A DNA stretch of 64,000 bases from Rhynchopus euleeides. Taxonomy: Eukaryota > Euglenozoa > Diplonemea > Diplonemida > Diplonemidae. How positions within the stretch are numbered: position 1 is the stretch's first letter; each line of letters starts with the position of its first letter. Below the pieces are notes generated by a model that saw only the letters and a list, made by a program, of their open reading frames with translations, was not told where the DNA came from and ran no database searches. A program made the translations under genes and the position numbers. Below, one piece after another: positions 19,385 to 29,117 of this stretch. Location of the stretch: assembly GCA_963210315.1 (NCBI GenBank), contig OY723239.1:2265501-2329500 (forward strand), given 5' to 3'.

Positions 19385-20535
19385 GGTTATAAAGTTTTAA
19401 GGCGGTGTCGCCCTGCACGGGCAGTAGCACCTCCCCTTCAGTATCGCACTCCCGAAGGATTCCCCAACACGACGTGACACCGGTTTCGACGCGTACTCTT
19501 CGTACCCCTCCCCCCGGCCGCGTCTCTTCAGCGAAGAACCGGGGATAATCGAACCAGGGCTAGCTAAACCCTGGTGGTGTCACGGGTGGGGTCGGAGAGG
19601 GAGAAAAAGGAAGAAATGAAGTTGCGAAAAAGTCAAACACTGACACGTGAAATCAATAAAAAGGGTGGTATATATCGCCCCCTTGCTGCGACGTAGACAC
19701 TAAAGAGTCAGGCCGCTTCAAGAGTCTTGAGGGCTTGAAGGAAGAAGCAGGTTGCTGATGAGTCTCAGGAGCAGGCACCTTTTGTCCGCCCACATGACCT
19801 TCGCCCGAAGGCGAACCTCGTCCAGCTTGGCTCGATCGCCACAGAGAAGGGGATCATTCTCCACTGTGGTGAACATCTTAAAAACCGAGGGTGCAGAGGT
19901 GGGGCAGCCCGCTGGTGCGACAGCAGACCGCCCCCGGATAGCTATAACTAGTGCATAGGAAGAATACGACGGCACACGCAACAGATGCCGAAGGCACAAC
20001 GGCGGGTCACTTTTAACCACCAGAGGAGTGGCACTCCCGAGGGGTGGGGTAGGGGGGAAGTCACAACACTTTCGAAGGAAGTAAAGGGGCAAATGGGATG
20101 TTTTGTGCAAGGTAGAAAGGAAATCACAACATGGGGAAGGGGGGATTGCTCATCAGGCCTGGGGGAATAGAGGGTTTGTGTGTGGTTACAAAGTTTTAAG
20201 GCGGTGTCGCCCTGCACGGGCAGTAGCACCTCCCCTTCAGTATCGCACTCCCGAAGGATTCCCCAACACGGCGTGACACCGGTTTCGACGCGTGCTCTTC
20301 GTACCCCTCCCCCCGGCCGCGTCTCTTCAGCGAAGAACCGGGGATAATCGGACCAGGGCTAGCTAAACCCTGGTGGTGTCACGGGTGGGGTTGGAGAGGG
20401 AGAAAAAGGAAGAAATGAAGTTGCGAAAAAGTCAAACACTGACACGTGAAACCAATAAAAAGGGTGGTATATATCGCCCCCTTGCTGCGACGAAGACACT
20501 AAATAGTCAGGCCGCTTCAAGAGTCTTGAGGGCTT
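19385..20535 (-). mobile_element. R-int-R element (TRIM-like), copy 3
   Basis: R6 (20184-20535), internal segment (19737-20183) and R5 (19385-19736) match the copies at 3616 and 4866 in inverse orientation. (TG)n tracts border it at 19369-19384 and 20534-20552. It looks whole as a non-coding unit. R6 also abuts the RT/RNase H region, so the same R may serve two units. Confidence 0.65.
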
Positions 20536-23500
20536 GTGTGTGTGTGTGTGTAGTGATAGTGGTTTTAAGTGGGTAACCCTGCGCGGATCTGTGCCCACTC
20601 CCCGCCCACCCCTACGTCACAGCGGATGCCCCACTCGGGTTAGAGTGTGGGGCCAACTCAGTGCCACTCCGAGGAGGGCGTGAGGCATAGCCAGCGTGGT
20701 GCGTGCCGCAACAGTGTGTGAGTGATTTCGCACTGCTGTGGCAGTCCCCGCACCGGCCCATGCGATGCGTCTTGCAAAATTCCATGGTGACTTGCAAGCC
20801 GTCGTTCTTCCCGTGGTGGTCCCGGCAGCAGTCCTCTTCCGAGAGGCGCCGGCGCCGGCAGTCCACGCAGCGGGGTTTCCAGTGCAGAGCGCAGGTAAGC
20901 ATCTTCGCGTTCCGTCTGGCTCCAGGGGGGGCAGTCCGGGGAGCAGCGCCCCGTCGTTCCCATGACCGTCCTGTCCGGGCGTTGGCTTGCCGGCTGCTGG
21001 CAGTCCATTGCTGGGCCGCTTGCTGCCACCCCTCTGGGTAGTGGGGCTGCGGTGCGAAGGTTGCGGCCCACGCCATGCCGCGGGAGTGGAAGGCTGTGTC
21101 CCGCTGGTTCAAGCCCGGGCCTGCCGTGTGCGCTTGGAGGCTGCGCATCACCGACTCGGTGGCTGGGCTGAGCTGGGCTCTCCTGGACAGGCCCCCTGCC
21201 ACGGTTCCCCCGATCGCGGTGAGGACAGTGGAGCTCGCAGTGTGGCCACAGTGCCATGGTTGCTTGGAAGTCTTGCGCACCACCTCGCAGAGCTGCCTCA
21301 ACGAGTGAGCCTTGCCCAGGATGCTCTTCTGGAAGGCTGCGAAGTCCTGCCGCAGCTGCTCCTGCGAGGTCTCCCCCTGCCTCTCAGCCTCGTCCATGGC
21401 GGCGTTGCTCAGGGCGTCCGCATCGACGTTGAGTTCCCTTTTCACGTGCTCATACGTAAGGGTGATCCGGGGCCCGAGGTCGGCAGCCAGCCGTGCCGTG
21501 CTGAGGAAGAGGGGGCGGAGGGATTTATCGCGGCAAACCGCTTCCCCTTTTAGGTGTCGCAGCACCACCTGCGAGTCACCCCGCACCGTAACGTTCCCCT
21601 CAGGGGGCGGGTCGCCCCTTCTGAGCAGCCGTAGGCCCGCTCGAACCCCTTCGTACTCAGCGATGTTGTTGCTGCGTACGTTCAGCAGAGGGAGGATCTC
21701 TTCCGACACCTTGAGGCCGTCTCGGTAGAGCACCGCACCTGCACCCGCCAGGGCGAAGGGGGTGCCGTTGTCCCTTGCTCCGCCGTCGAAGTAGAGGGTG
21801 AGCCCCGGGGATGCGCCCTCGGGGATGCGTGGGCGGGCCTCCCGCGGCCCCCTCTCAGGGGGGTCAGGTGTGTGGGGGCGGATGCGGCGCGTTTCGACTT
21901 CTGGGAGGGTGAGGCCGGTCGACAGCTCGAAGTCGACAGCCAACTCCATGAGGGTCACGGTGTGCTCCCCTCCCTGCGGCCCCCATTTCAGGCCCCGCAG
22001 CCAGTCGCAGAGGGCCACCCACAGCTCCGGGGGGCGCTTGCCCCACGTCTGTTTGACAGTGGACGGCGCCCGCACAGGGATGCAGGCCTGTTCGGGGTTG
22101 GGTGTGCACCACCCCCATGGATAGTGAAGGGTGCGGTGGTGGCGCGCGGAGCGGTCGAGCAGTCCATCTTTCTCCTGCCGCGCCGAGAGGATTGCAATGA
22201 AGTAGCGGTGCAGCTGCGCCACTATATCCACCCTGCGTGCGAAGGATAGTGGCAGGGGCTGCCTGTCCTCCGGGATGCCGTGTCTAAAGGCGGGCGCCAC
22301 CCCGCATAACGCCAAGCAAGGTGGCCAGGTTGACCGGTCCACAGCCGTAATGGGGTGGTTTTGTCGGATTGGGTCCCACGCGGAGCACTCCCACCATAGG
22401 TGCATCACCGTCTCGGGGGTGCCTGCGTTGCAGTATCGGCAGATCCCGCCCTGCCCCGTGCGCCCTCGGACAGGCACCGCCCCTGCAATGACGGAACGAA
22501 GGAGGCCCCGTTGGTATCCCGTGACCGCGGCGCCCTCTCCCTCCAGGACGCAGCGTGTGGCTTGCCCGTCGATGCCGTGCTGAGCGCCCGCAAAGTCGTC
22601 ACGACGACCAGCCAGCGCCTTGGCCACCTGTGTACGTAGGGCCTGGCGGAGGTCATGAGCGAAGATCCCCCATCCGCTCGTTGTTGCTGCGGTGGGGTCG
22701 AAGACTATGCTCCGTCCCGCTTCATCAGTGTAAGATAGGGTGGTCGCCGTGCTCCAGCTCCATCCTATCCACCGAAGGGCCGCTCGGAAAAGCGCGAAGG
22801 GGCCTGTCCCTGTAAGCCTCACTCTGCTATCCCAAGCCGTCTCAGACAGAACCCTGCAGCGGCCCCACTTCTTGACCTGCATGGCCCAGGTGGTGATCTG
22901 CCGGTAGCGGGGGGCGACGGCGGGGTCCACCCGATGTGCATGGTGGAGGACATCCAGCACAGCCTCCCGCGCCCTGCGGGGGGGTCCGGACCACAGCGCG
23001 GCGACGAAGAGCCCCCTCCATCGCCTGATGTCGGCGTCCTCCCAGCGGGTGACCAGGGCGTCGTAGTAGAGCCTGGACCCCGCTGTCATCGCTGCTGCCT
23101 GCCCCTTCCACTGCACCGGTAGGGGCAGTGCCGAGGTCCTGCGCAGGTTCTGCTCTGCGCCCTCTTTTCGGCGGGCGACGCGCTCCGATTTGGGCACCTC
23201 GGGTCCCTCGAGCGGGCGCGCATGCAGCATGGCCCCGAGGCAGTCGAAGCTATCGCGCTGTCGAAGGGGGGTAGCCGTGCCGTCCCGTGTCCGGTAGACT
23301 ATCGGGGTCAACGGCTCGGGGGACGTCGAGAAGACATGTGACTTGACCTCTGCGCATATTACCATCCCGGTATCGTGGGAGAAATCTGCAGAGTCATCCA
23401 CCACTGCTTGCAAGGTCCCCGGGCTGGGGGTCACCGCGTACACATCGTCCACAAACGACAACGCCCTCGTGCCCTGCCGGTGTGTGTGTGTGTGTGTGTG
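20536..23500 (-). mobile_element. RT/RNase H retroelement segment between two R repeats
   Basis: The region lies between R6 and R7, all on the minus strand, giving R7 - RT/RH ORF - R6 - int - R5. Junctions are (TG)n tracts. The coding part looks open but begins inside the RT domain, so the 5' half of the element is absent. It may be the remnant of a coding relative of the R-int-R family, or an unrelated LINE-like piece caught between R copies. Confidence 0.6.
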
Positions 23501-23545
23501 GTTATAAAGTTTTAAGGCGGTGTCGCCCTGCACGGGCAGTAGCAC
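20612..23545 (-). CDS. LINE-like RT C-terminal part, zinc finger, RNase H and Cys/His tail
   Basis: The open frame is 977 residues. The first 25 or so (MLLPVQGDTALKLYNHTHTH) are read through R7 and its CA tract. Retroelement sequence then starts at the RT catalytic box FVDDVYAV. Downstream come a thumb/connection region, a zinc-finger CRYCNAGTPETVMHLWWEC near residue 375, and a type I RNase H domain (about 585-720: LYFDGGARDNG, NNIAEYEGVRAGL, VRGDSQVVLRHLKG, VKRELNVDADALSNAAMDEA). The C-terminus is Cys/His-rich (CRRRRLSEEDCC, CKTHRMGRCGDC, CCGTHHAG), probably nucleic-acid binding. The N-terminal RT motifs and any endonuclease are absent, so this is a truncated copy. Confidence 0.8.
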   Translation of the reverse strand: MLLPVQGDTALKLYNHTHTHTHRQGTRALSFVDDVYAVTPSPGTLQAVVDDSADFSHDTGMVICAEVKSHVFSTSPEPLTPIVYRTRDGTATPLRQRDSFDCLGAMLHARPLEGPEVPKSERVARRKEGAEQNLRRTSALPLPVQWKGQAAAMTAGSRLYYDALVTRWEDADIRRWRGLFVAALWSGPPRRAREAVLDVLHHAHRVDPAVAPRYRQITTWAMQVKKWGRCRVLSETAWDSRVRLTGTGPFALFRAALRWIGWSWSTATTLSYTDEAGRSIVFDPTAATTSGWGIFAHDLRQALRTQVAKALAGRRDDFAGAQHGIDGQATRCVLEGEGAAVTGYQRGLLRSVIAGAVPVRGRTGQGGICRYCNAGTPETVMHLWWECSAWDPIRQNHPITAVDRSTWPPCLALCGVAPAFRHGIPEDRQPLPLSFARRVDIVAQLHRYFIAILSARQEKDGLLDRSARHHRTLHYPWGWCTPNPEQACIPVRAPSTVKQTWGKRPPELWVALCDWLRGLKWGPQGGEHTVTLMELAVDFELSTGLTLPEVETRRIRPHTPDPPERGPREARPRIPEGASPGLTLYFDGGARDNGTPFALAGAGAVLYRDGLKVSEEILPLLNVRSNNIAEYEGVRAGLRLLRRGDPPPEGNVTVRGDSQVVLRHLKGEAVCRDKSLRPLFLSTARLAADLGPRITLTYEHVKRELNVDADALSNAAMDEAERQGETSQEQLRQDFAAFQKSILGKAHSLRQLCEVVRKTSKQPWHCGHTASSTVLTAIGGTVAGGLSRRAQLSPATESVMRSLQAHTAGPGLNQRDTAFHSRGMAWAATFAPQPHYPEGWQQAAQQWTASSRQANARTGRSWERRGAAPRTAPPGARRNAKMLTCALHWKPRCVDCRRRRLSEEDCCRDHHGKNDGLQVTMEFCKTHRMGRCGDCHSSAKSLTHCCGTHHAGYASRPPRSGTELAPHSNPSGASAVT

Positions 23546-23849
23546 CTCCCCTTCAGTATCGCACTCCCGAAGGATTCCCCAACACGACGTGACACCGGTT
23601 TCGACGCGTACTCTTCGTACCCCTCCCCCCGGCCGCGTCTCTTCAGCGAAGAACCGGGGATAATCGGACCAGGGCTAGCTAAACCCTGGTGGTGTCACGG
23701 GTGGGGTTGGAGAGGGAGAAAAGGAAGAAATGAAGTTGCGAAAAAGTCAAACACTGACACGTGAAATCAATAAAAAAGCGGTATATATCGCCCCCTTGCT
23801 GCGACAAAGACACTAAATAGTCAGGCCGCTCCAAGAGTCTTGAGGGCTT
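23501..23849 (-). repeat. R repeat, single copy R7
   Basis: A full-length R unit from AAGCCCTCAAGACTC (at 23849, minus strand) to TTTATAAC at 23501. It has the same folded core as the other copies and is bordered by TG tracts on both sides. Confidence 0.85.
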
Positions 23850-23941
23850 GTGTGTGTGTGTGTGTGGGAGGGGGGGGGTTTATTTTCTCAGCTTTCTTTT
23901 AAAACGAGTGTGTTGTGTTGTGTTGTGTTGTGTTGTTGTTA
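23850..23941. repeat. TG and TTGTG microsatellites
   Basis: (TG)n at 23849-23866, a G-rich run, then (TTGTG)n at about 23908-23938 up to the edge of the VIPER-like element. Confidence 0.8.
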
Positions 23942-24471
23942 GGGAGTCTTCGGTCGGACATAAGACACAAAACATCAATATCAAAAACGCGTCTCGTGGG
24001 AGATGGGGGTAACTCAGCCACCGCTTTTCCGTTGCATTAGGCACCGTTCAGTGCAAAAGCTGACGTACGGAGGGGCGAAGGCAGGGAGCAAAACACCACT
24101 CGTTGGCCTGATGAAGGGTGGTGTTTGTTCCGTTCGCCCCCCTTCCAACCTTGCAAGAAAACTGTTGTTGCAAGTGGTAGAAAAACAAATACGCACAGGG
24201 AAGTCGTCTTCTCTAGTCCTCCCTTGACTCCCTAGTCGCACCGAAGGTGCTTAAACAAGTTTACTGAATGGGAGTCTTCGGTCGGACATAAGACACAAAA
24301 CATCAATATCAAAAACGCGTCTCGTGGGAGATGGGGGTAACTCAGCCACCGCTTTTCCGTTGCATTAGGCACCGTTCAGTGCAAAAGCTGACGTACGGAG
24401 GGGCGAAGGCAGGGAGCAAAACACCCCTCGCGACTTCCCTGGCAAAAAAGAAAGAATCACACACACCGCCT

Positions 24472-26202
24472 TCAAGCGGCTTCAACGATGCGAGCGCCCT
24501 CCGCGCGCACCCCAAGCGAGCAGAGCGGCACCTCCGCGGCTCCTGCCGACTGCTTGCGGGACCACCCGTCGGCCGGCATCACCTCTGTGGTGATCCAGCG
24601 GACCTCCAGCTGCGTGCCGCTCTGGTCGAGCGCATCAGTCACCTCGCGCAGCATGCTGTTTCCCCAACGCGTCCTGGCGTGCCCTTTTCCCAGCACCAGC
24701 CGGACGGCGTCGTTGTCGACGAACAGGATCACAGTCCTGTGGCCACGGTGGATGGCATCCGTGACCGCCCGTCGAGCTGCCCACAACTCCAGGTGGAACA
24801 TCTCCGCAGACTCCTGCGGTGCCGCCCATTGGCCCCACCTCGCGCGTGACGCCCCGTCACCTGCCTCCGTGGACACGTAGCCCCACCCCGTCGTCGAAGC
24901 GTCCGACCAGATCGCGACCGAGAAACGCCGCGGGGGCGGCACCGGCGGGGGCAGCCACTCCTCCGAACCGAGGAAACGCAGTATCATCCCCTGTGCCTCC
25001 TGTCGCGCCCCCTCGGGGTAGCCGCACTCCGTGTCCCACGTGGCGTCCCCGCTGGTCACCCTTCTCGCCCACGCCCGCATGAACTGCAGCGACCCGCAGA
25101 GGTAGCACAACCGCAGCCCGTGCACGTGTGCCACCCGGAATAGGAGGCCGAGCATACCCCACCACCGGTGCAGAGGGAGCGCCCGTGCGCCCAGACAGGC
25201 TTCGACCCGCGTCTGGGCCTCAGCTCGCCAGTCCTGTGGGATGCGGTAGCTCGCGTTCGGCACATCCCACTCCAGCCCGATGTAGCGCACCAGCCCCGCA
25301 GGGGTCTGCATGCTCTTCCGCTCGTTCACCTCCCCATTCGCACACGCCATCCTGTCCCGGATGTATGCAGCCCGGGCCCGCACCTCCACCTCACACGCAC
25401 CCCACACCAGGATGTCGTCGAGGTACACCGTCGCTCCGCGGTCGAGGAGACCCCCCAGGAACACCTCCGAGGTGGATTGTGCGATGAAGGGGGCATATGA
25501 GAAACCCATTGGGAGTCGGCGCCATCTGTACCACGTCTGCCCGCTTCGCACACAGAAAAAATTGGACACCTCGTCCCCCAGCGGGAACTGGTGGAAGTAC
25601 CCCTTCAAGTCGATGACCTGCGCCGCCACGGCCCCAGTCGCTGCGAGCGCTCCGGCGAGTTCCTGCGGTGTCGTGAGGCGAAACTTCGGTGGCGCTGGGA
25701 GGCGTGAGTTTACGGGACGACCGTCGACAATGATCCTCCGAACGCAGGGGTCGGTTTTCGGCACGTCGAAGACAGCTACCGCCCCCTTCTTGTCGTCCCG
25801 TCGCGCCGCCTTCTCCATCACCCCCGCCTTCAGCAACGCCGTCACAAAACTCGGGCGCAGGTCGCTCTTCGGTCCCGGCACTGGGACACTCTCAGACAGA
25901 GATTCTGCAAACACCCGACCCGATGTGCACCACAGCAGAAAGTGCGCCGATTTTCCCAGTTCCTCAGCCATACGCCGCACGGCCTCCAGGTCGAGCACGC
26001 CCGTGGGGAAGTCGTCAAGCCGCTGCTTGCGTCCCACCGCCCGGCCTGCCATGGCACAGGGGCCCCGCGTGCTGGTGTAGTCGTGCATTTCGCCTGGCTC
26101 GCTCAGGCAGTCATCGTCCAGCTCGCCGTACCCACGGGCACATCCTCGCTCCACAAGGGCCTCCGCCTGCTCCGCCGCCGCTCGCGTCACCTCCCCCCTC
26201 AT
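24472..26202 (-). CDS. RT-RNase H ORF of VIPER-like element
   Basis: About 576 residues from MRGEVTRAAAEQAE. RT motifs in order: VDGRPVNSRLPAPPKF, QVIDLKGYFHQFPL, RRLPMGFSYAPFIAQ and YLDDILVWG (catalytic DD). An RNase H-like domain follows with SVAIWSDASTTGWGYVS, FHLELWAARRAV, ILFVDNDAVRLVLGKG and MPADGWSRKQ. This DIRS/VIPER-type RT-RH arrangement has no integrase or protease, in keeping with recombinase-based integration. The same frame stays open further upstream, but that part lies opposite the recombinase ORF. Confidence 0.88.
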   Translation of the reverse strand: MRGEVTRAAAEQAEALVERGCARGYGELDDDCLSEPGEMHDYTSTRGPCAMAGRAVGRKQRLDDFPTGVLDLEAVRRMAEELGKSAHFLLWCTSGRVFAESLSESVPVPGPKSDLRPSFVTALLKAGVMEKAARRDDKKGAVAVFDVPKTDPCVRRIIVDGRPVNSRLPAPPKFRLTTPQELAGALAATGAVAAQVIDLKGYFHQFPLGDEVSNFFCVRSGQTWYRWRRLPMGFSYAPFIAQSTSEVFLGGLLDRGATVYLDDILVWGACEVEVRARAAYIRDRMACANGEVNERKSMQTPAGLVRYIGLEWDVPNASYRIPQDWRAEAQTRVEACLGARALPLHRWWGMLGLLFRVAHVHGLRLCYLCGSLQFMRAWARRVTSGDATWDTECGYPEGARQEAQGMILRFLGSEEWLPPPVPPPRRFSVAIWSDASTTGWGYVSTEAGDGASRARWGQWAAPQESAEMFHLELWAARRAVTDAIHRGHRTVILFVDNDAVRLVLGKGHARTRWGNSMLREVTDALDQSGTQLEVRWITTEVMPADGWSRKQSAGAAEVPLCSLGVRAEGARIVEAA

Positions 26203-27995
26203 TGCAGGGTACCCAGGAGGGTCTTCTCCCTCTCCCGTCGGTAGGCGTTCGTCGGGTTGAGGTACTTCTGCGTCACATTCCAGTTGTTTTTCGAGTGACG
26301 CAGGAAACGGGAGACGTCCTCGTCGCACACCCCCGTCTCCTCGATCTCGTGGGCTGCCCCCCTCTTCAGGGAATGCAGCCACGACCCCTCGGGGAGAGCG
26401 CTGTGGATCCTCCTCTTCAGGTCCACATACTCGCCCGACTCTCCCCCGAAGGCGTACCCCGTCCCCTGCCACTGCCGCCAGAATCGCACGGCCACCCCTG
26501 TCAGGCGCCCTGGTGGGAGATAAATCCCAGGGCGTGCCTCTTTCGCGCCCTTCTCCTTCGCATACAGCTTTGCACCCACGGTTGCTGGCGGCCCCCCGCT
26601 GTTCTCGAGCTCTGCCCAGTCTTTCGACGTCATGAAGCGCAGATCCGGGACCCTGGAACGGGTTAGCCACGTCATTGCCACAAAAGCCGCTGCTTGTAGA
26701 TCTCCCCCCTCCTCCAGCGCCTTTGTTGCCGCTGCCACCTGCTGCGTACTTACCGGGGGCGCTTGCACAGAGCGCACCGCCGACGACATCCGGGTCAAGG
26801 CTCGTACCGTGTCCTGCACCCTGCGTGTCCGCACGCCTCTGATACCCGTCTGCTTGCAGCGGTGCAGTATCTTCCGGACGTATGCGGCCACCGTCTTCGA
26901 ACCCGCCGTCTCCAGGGCGCTGTGGGCGTACTGCAGGAGCGCAGCTTCGGTCGGCGAAAACCCGTGCTCGTCGCAATACTTCTGGAACACCGCCCAGACC
27001 CTGTCGCTGCCTTGCGCTGTCTGTGGACCCACTGCAAACTTGCACATGGTGTCCCACGAGGTGCGTTCTCTCACCGCCCTGCCCAGCTCCTTGGTGTCCC
27101 GAATCGAGAAAATGGCATGGTCCAGTTCTCTCCGTTCCCTCCAGGACACGTCCCCCGCTGCTTCCCCCTGCTGGAGCTCCGGCGGGGGCACCGGCTGCAG
27201 ATCCCGGTACCTGGTTCCCGCTCCCGGGCGCGGCGGGGTCACTTGCTCGGAATCCTGATCCGCCGGTTGGGAGTTCTGTGCGCCCACGGCTGCACGGTTG
27301 CTCGGGGTCTGTGCGCGTGTTGCAGCACGTCGGGCGCCCCGTGGGCCCGCAGTCCCTTGGTGTCTCGCCCGCCCCCTTGGGGCCACCATGTTGCTCGGTT
27401 CCTGCTCGCGATATGCTGCAGGTCGTTCTGTCTGTGCGCCGGAGGCTGCACGAATGTTCTTTTTCTGTGCGCTTGAAGCTGCACGGCGTTCTATCGGTGC
27501 GCCCCAGTGGGCTGCACTGTTGTTCAATTTCTGCGCGCTCGAGGCTGCGCGTTTTTTCTGTGCGCTTGAAGCTGCACGGCGTTCTGTCGGTGCGCCCCAG
27601 TGGGCTGCACTGTTGTTCGATTTCTGCGCGCTCGAGGCTGCGCGTGTTTTCTGTGCGCTTGAAGCTGCACGATTGTTCTGTGCGCTCGAGGCTGCACGAC
27701 TGGGTTTCTCCTGTGCGCGGTACGCTGCACGATGTCCCGATGGTGCGCTCATGGCTGCACGGCTGGGTTGCTCCTGTGCGCGGTACGCTGCACGGTGCCC
27801 CGATGGTGCGCTCGAGGCTGCACGGGGTTCCGTCGGGGCGGTCACTTCCGGGGGTAGTACCGGTTGTTCTTCCGAAAAACCGGCGGAGGGACAGGCTGCT
27901 GGTCCCGGTAGCGCATCCTGCTGGACTCCCCCCCCCGCCGTCCCCGCTTCGTCGGCCCTCCCCCCTGCTCCTGCGTCGTGCGCTTCGTGCCGCAC
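26199..27995 (-). CDS. Tyrosine recombinase ORF of VIPER-like element
   Basis: The first 200 residues or so are low-complexity repeats of the type AASSAQK / RAAYRAQE. A core-binding-like helical region follows (AVFQKYCDEHGFSPTEAALL, KTVAAYVRKILHRCKQ). The catalytic domain then shows the tyrosine recombinase boxes: Arg in TRSRVPDLRF, HSLKRGAAHEIEETG, and RHSKNNWNVTQKYLNP with the presumed nucleophile Tyr. It overlaps the end of the gag ORF and meets the RT ORF in an ATGA overlap. It would integrate the circular cDNA. The fold is clear by motif. Confidence 0.82.
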   Translation of the reverse strand: MRHEAHDAGAGGRADEAGTAGGGVQQDALPGPAACPSAGFSEEQPVLPPEVTAPTEPRAASSAPSGHRAAYRAQEQPSRAAMSAPSGHRAAYRAQEKPSRAASSAQNNRAASSAQKTRAASSAQKSNNSAAHWGAPTERRAASSAQKKRAASSAQKLNNSAAHWGAPIERRAASSAQKKNIRAASGAQTERPAAYREQEPSNMVAPRGRARHQGTAGPRGARRAATRAQTPSNRAAVGAQNSQPADQDSEQVTPPRPGAGTRYRDLQPVPPPELQQGEAAGDVSWRERRELDHAIFSIRDTKELGRAVRERTSWDTMCKFAVGPQTAQGSDRVWAVFQKYCDEHGFSPTEAALLQYAHSALETAGSKTVAAYVRKILHRCKQTGIRGVRTRRVQDTVRALTRMSSAVRSVQAPPVSTQQVAAATKALEEGGDLQAAAFVAMTWLTRSRVPDLRFMTSKDWAELENSGGPPATVGAKLYAKEKGAKEARPGIYLPPGRLTGVAVRFWRQWQGTGYAFGGESGEYVDLKRRIHSALPEGSWLHSLKRGAAHEIEETGVCDEDVSRFLRHSKNNWNVTQKYLNPTNAYRREREKTLLGTLQ

Positions 27996-28882
27996 CGCAT
28001 GGCAATGTGCGTCGCCTCCTTCAGCGCCTTCGGCGCCCGCTCGTCCACATTCAGGTGATCGATGAAGGCGGTAGCGGCCCTCACACCCCGCTCCGCCTTA
28101 TGGTGGTGATAGAGAAAGGTTTTGAAGATATCTCCCAGCAGCGTCGAGGGGGCAGCGCCCTGCAGCAGAGTCATCATGTGCTTCAGCAGGGCATCGAGGA
28201 TGGTGCGCGCCTCCCCCTGCTGTTGCGGGACGTACCTCTCCAGCAGCACCTGGAGGCGCATCAGCTGGAGGTCGGAGAGGTTCAGCCACCTCGCCGGGTC
28301 CAGCTCCACCTGCTCGGCCGTGAGGCTGCGGTCAACACCCGGTGCAGGCAGGTCGTCGTCCTCTTCTTCGTCCATGCTGTCGGGCTTGTCCTCCTTCGGT
28401 GCCTCTGGGACCTTCACCTTCTTCACCTCCCCGCGCACCTTCCGCTGCGGCGTCTCCTCCGGGGCCTTCTCGGCCGCCACCACCTCCGCCTCGGTGGGGC
28501 TGCCCGCCCCCAGCTCCGATGCCGCCGACTTGGCGAGCCGGTCGGGGGCCTCCACTGCCGCGACGAAGTCATCCTCCTCCATCGCCTTCCGCAGTGCGGC
28601 AAGGCACAGCATCAGCCTACGGGTCGTGAACTGAGTCCACGCCTCAACGGCAGTGCTCGTCACCTCCGCCAGAACGAAACGCACTCGCTCTTCCTCCTCC
28701 TCCTCGTCCGCCGCCACAGACTTCCACGTGGCGAGGACCATCTCCCCCTGCACGGAAACCGTGCTCACGCGGAGGAGGTGGGCCACCGCCGTCTTCACGC
28801 ACTTTGGCGCCATGCCGAACTTAGCGGCAAGGCACTTCGACATCTGGAAGTAGAAACGCTTGCCAGATACGATGTCCGCCAT
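27842..28882 (-). CDS. Gag-like ORF of VIPER-like element
   Basis: About 346 residues from MADIVSGKRFYFQMSK. The N-terminal half is alpha-helical. The centre is very acidic and Lys/Pro-rich (around 150-190, with EEEDDD). A helical block (LDPARWLNLSDLQLMRLQVL, GEARTILDALLKHMM) precedes a basic tail, RRGGESSRMRYRDQQPVP. No zinc knuckle is visible. Position and charge pattern fit the first ORF (gag) of VIPER elements. Confidence 0.65.
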   Translation of the reverse strand: MADIVSGKRFYFQMSKCLAAKFGMAPKCVKTAVAHLLRVSTVSVQGEMVLATWKSVAADEEEEEERVRFVLAEVTSTAVEAWTQFTTRRLMLCLAALRKAMEEDDFVAAVEAPDRLAKSAASELGAGSPTEAEVVAAEKAPEETPQRKVRGEVKKVKVPEAPKEDKPDSMDEEEDDDLPAPGVDRSLTAEQVELDPARWLNLSDLQLMRLQVLLERYVPQQQGEARTILDALLKHMMTLLQGAAPSTLLGDIFKTFLYHHHKAERGVRAATAFIDHLNVDERAPKALKEATHIAMRCGTKRTTQEQGGGPTKRGRRGGESSRMRYRDQQPVPPPVFRKNNRYYPRK

Positions 28883-29117
28883 TGTGTGTGTGGAGTGTGT
28901 GGCGAGCTGACGTACGGAGGGGCGAAGGCAGGGAGCAAAACACCACTCGTTGGCCTGATGAAGGGTGGTGTTTGTTCCGTTCGCCCCCCTTCCAACCTTG
29001 CAAGAAAACTGTTGTTGCAAGTGGTAGAAAAACAAATACGCACAGGGAAGTCGTCTTCTCTAGTCCTTCCTTGACTCCCTAGTCGCACCGAAGGTGCTTA
29101 AACAAGTTTACTGAATG

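Larger units (their letters stand above)
23942..29117 (-). mobile_element. VIPER/Ngaro-like tyrosine-recombinase retrotransposon
   Basis: The element is 5.18 kb and looks whole, with no obvious break in its three main frames. On the minus strand the order is A1 (29117-28905), gag-like ORF, tyrosine recombinase ORF, RT-RNase H ORF, B1 (24425-24271), A2 (24270-24058), B2 (to 23942). A1 and A2 are both 213 bp and nearly identical, as are B1 and the start of B2, giving the A1-ORFs-B1A2B2 split-direct-repeat layout known for Ngaro and VIPER elements. A1 and B1 share about 40 bp (AGCTGACGTACGGAGGGGCG...), as expected for replication through a circular intermediate. Near-identical repeats suggest a young copy. 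Confidence 0.88.

Noticed and set aside
24472-28005. One 1177-residue minus-strand ORF as a single protein
   Set aside because: Only the part from about 26202 down has RT-RNase H motifs; the upstream part lies opposite/overlapping the tyrosine recombinase and gag frames and is a low-complexity shadow.
26882-29074. 730-residue plus-strand ORF
   Set aside because: It is the complement of the VIPER-like coding strand, with Pro/Ser/Arg-biased low-complexity translation and no motif.
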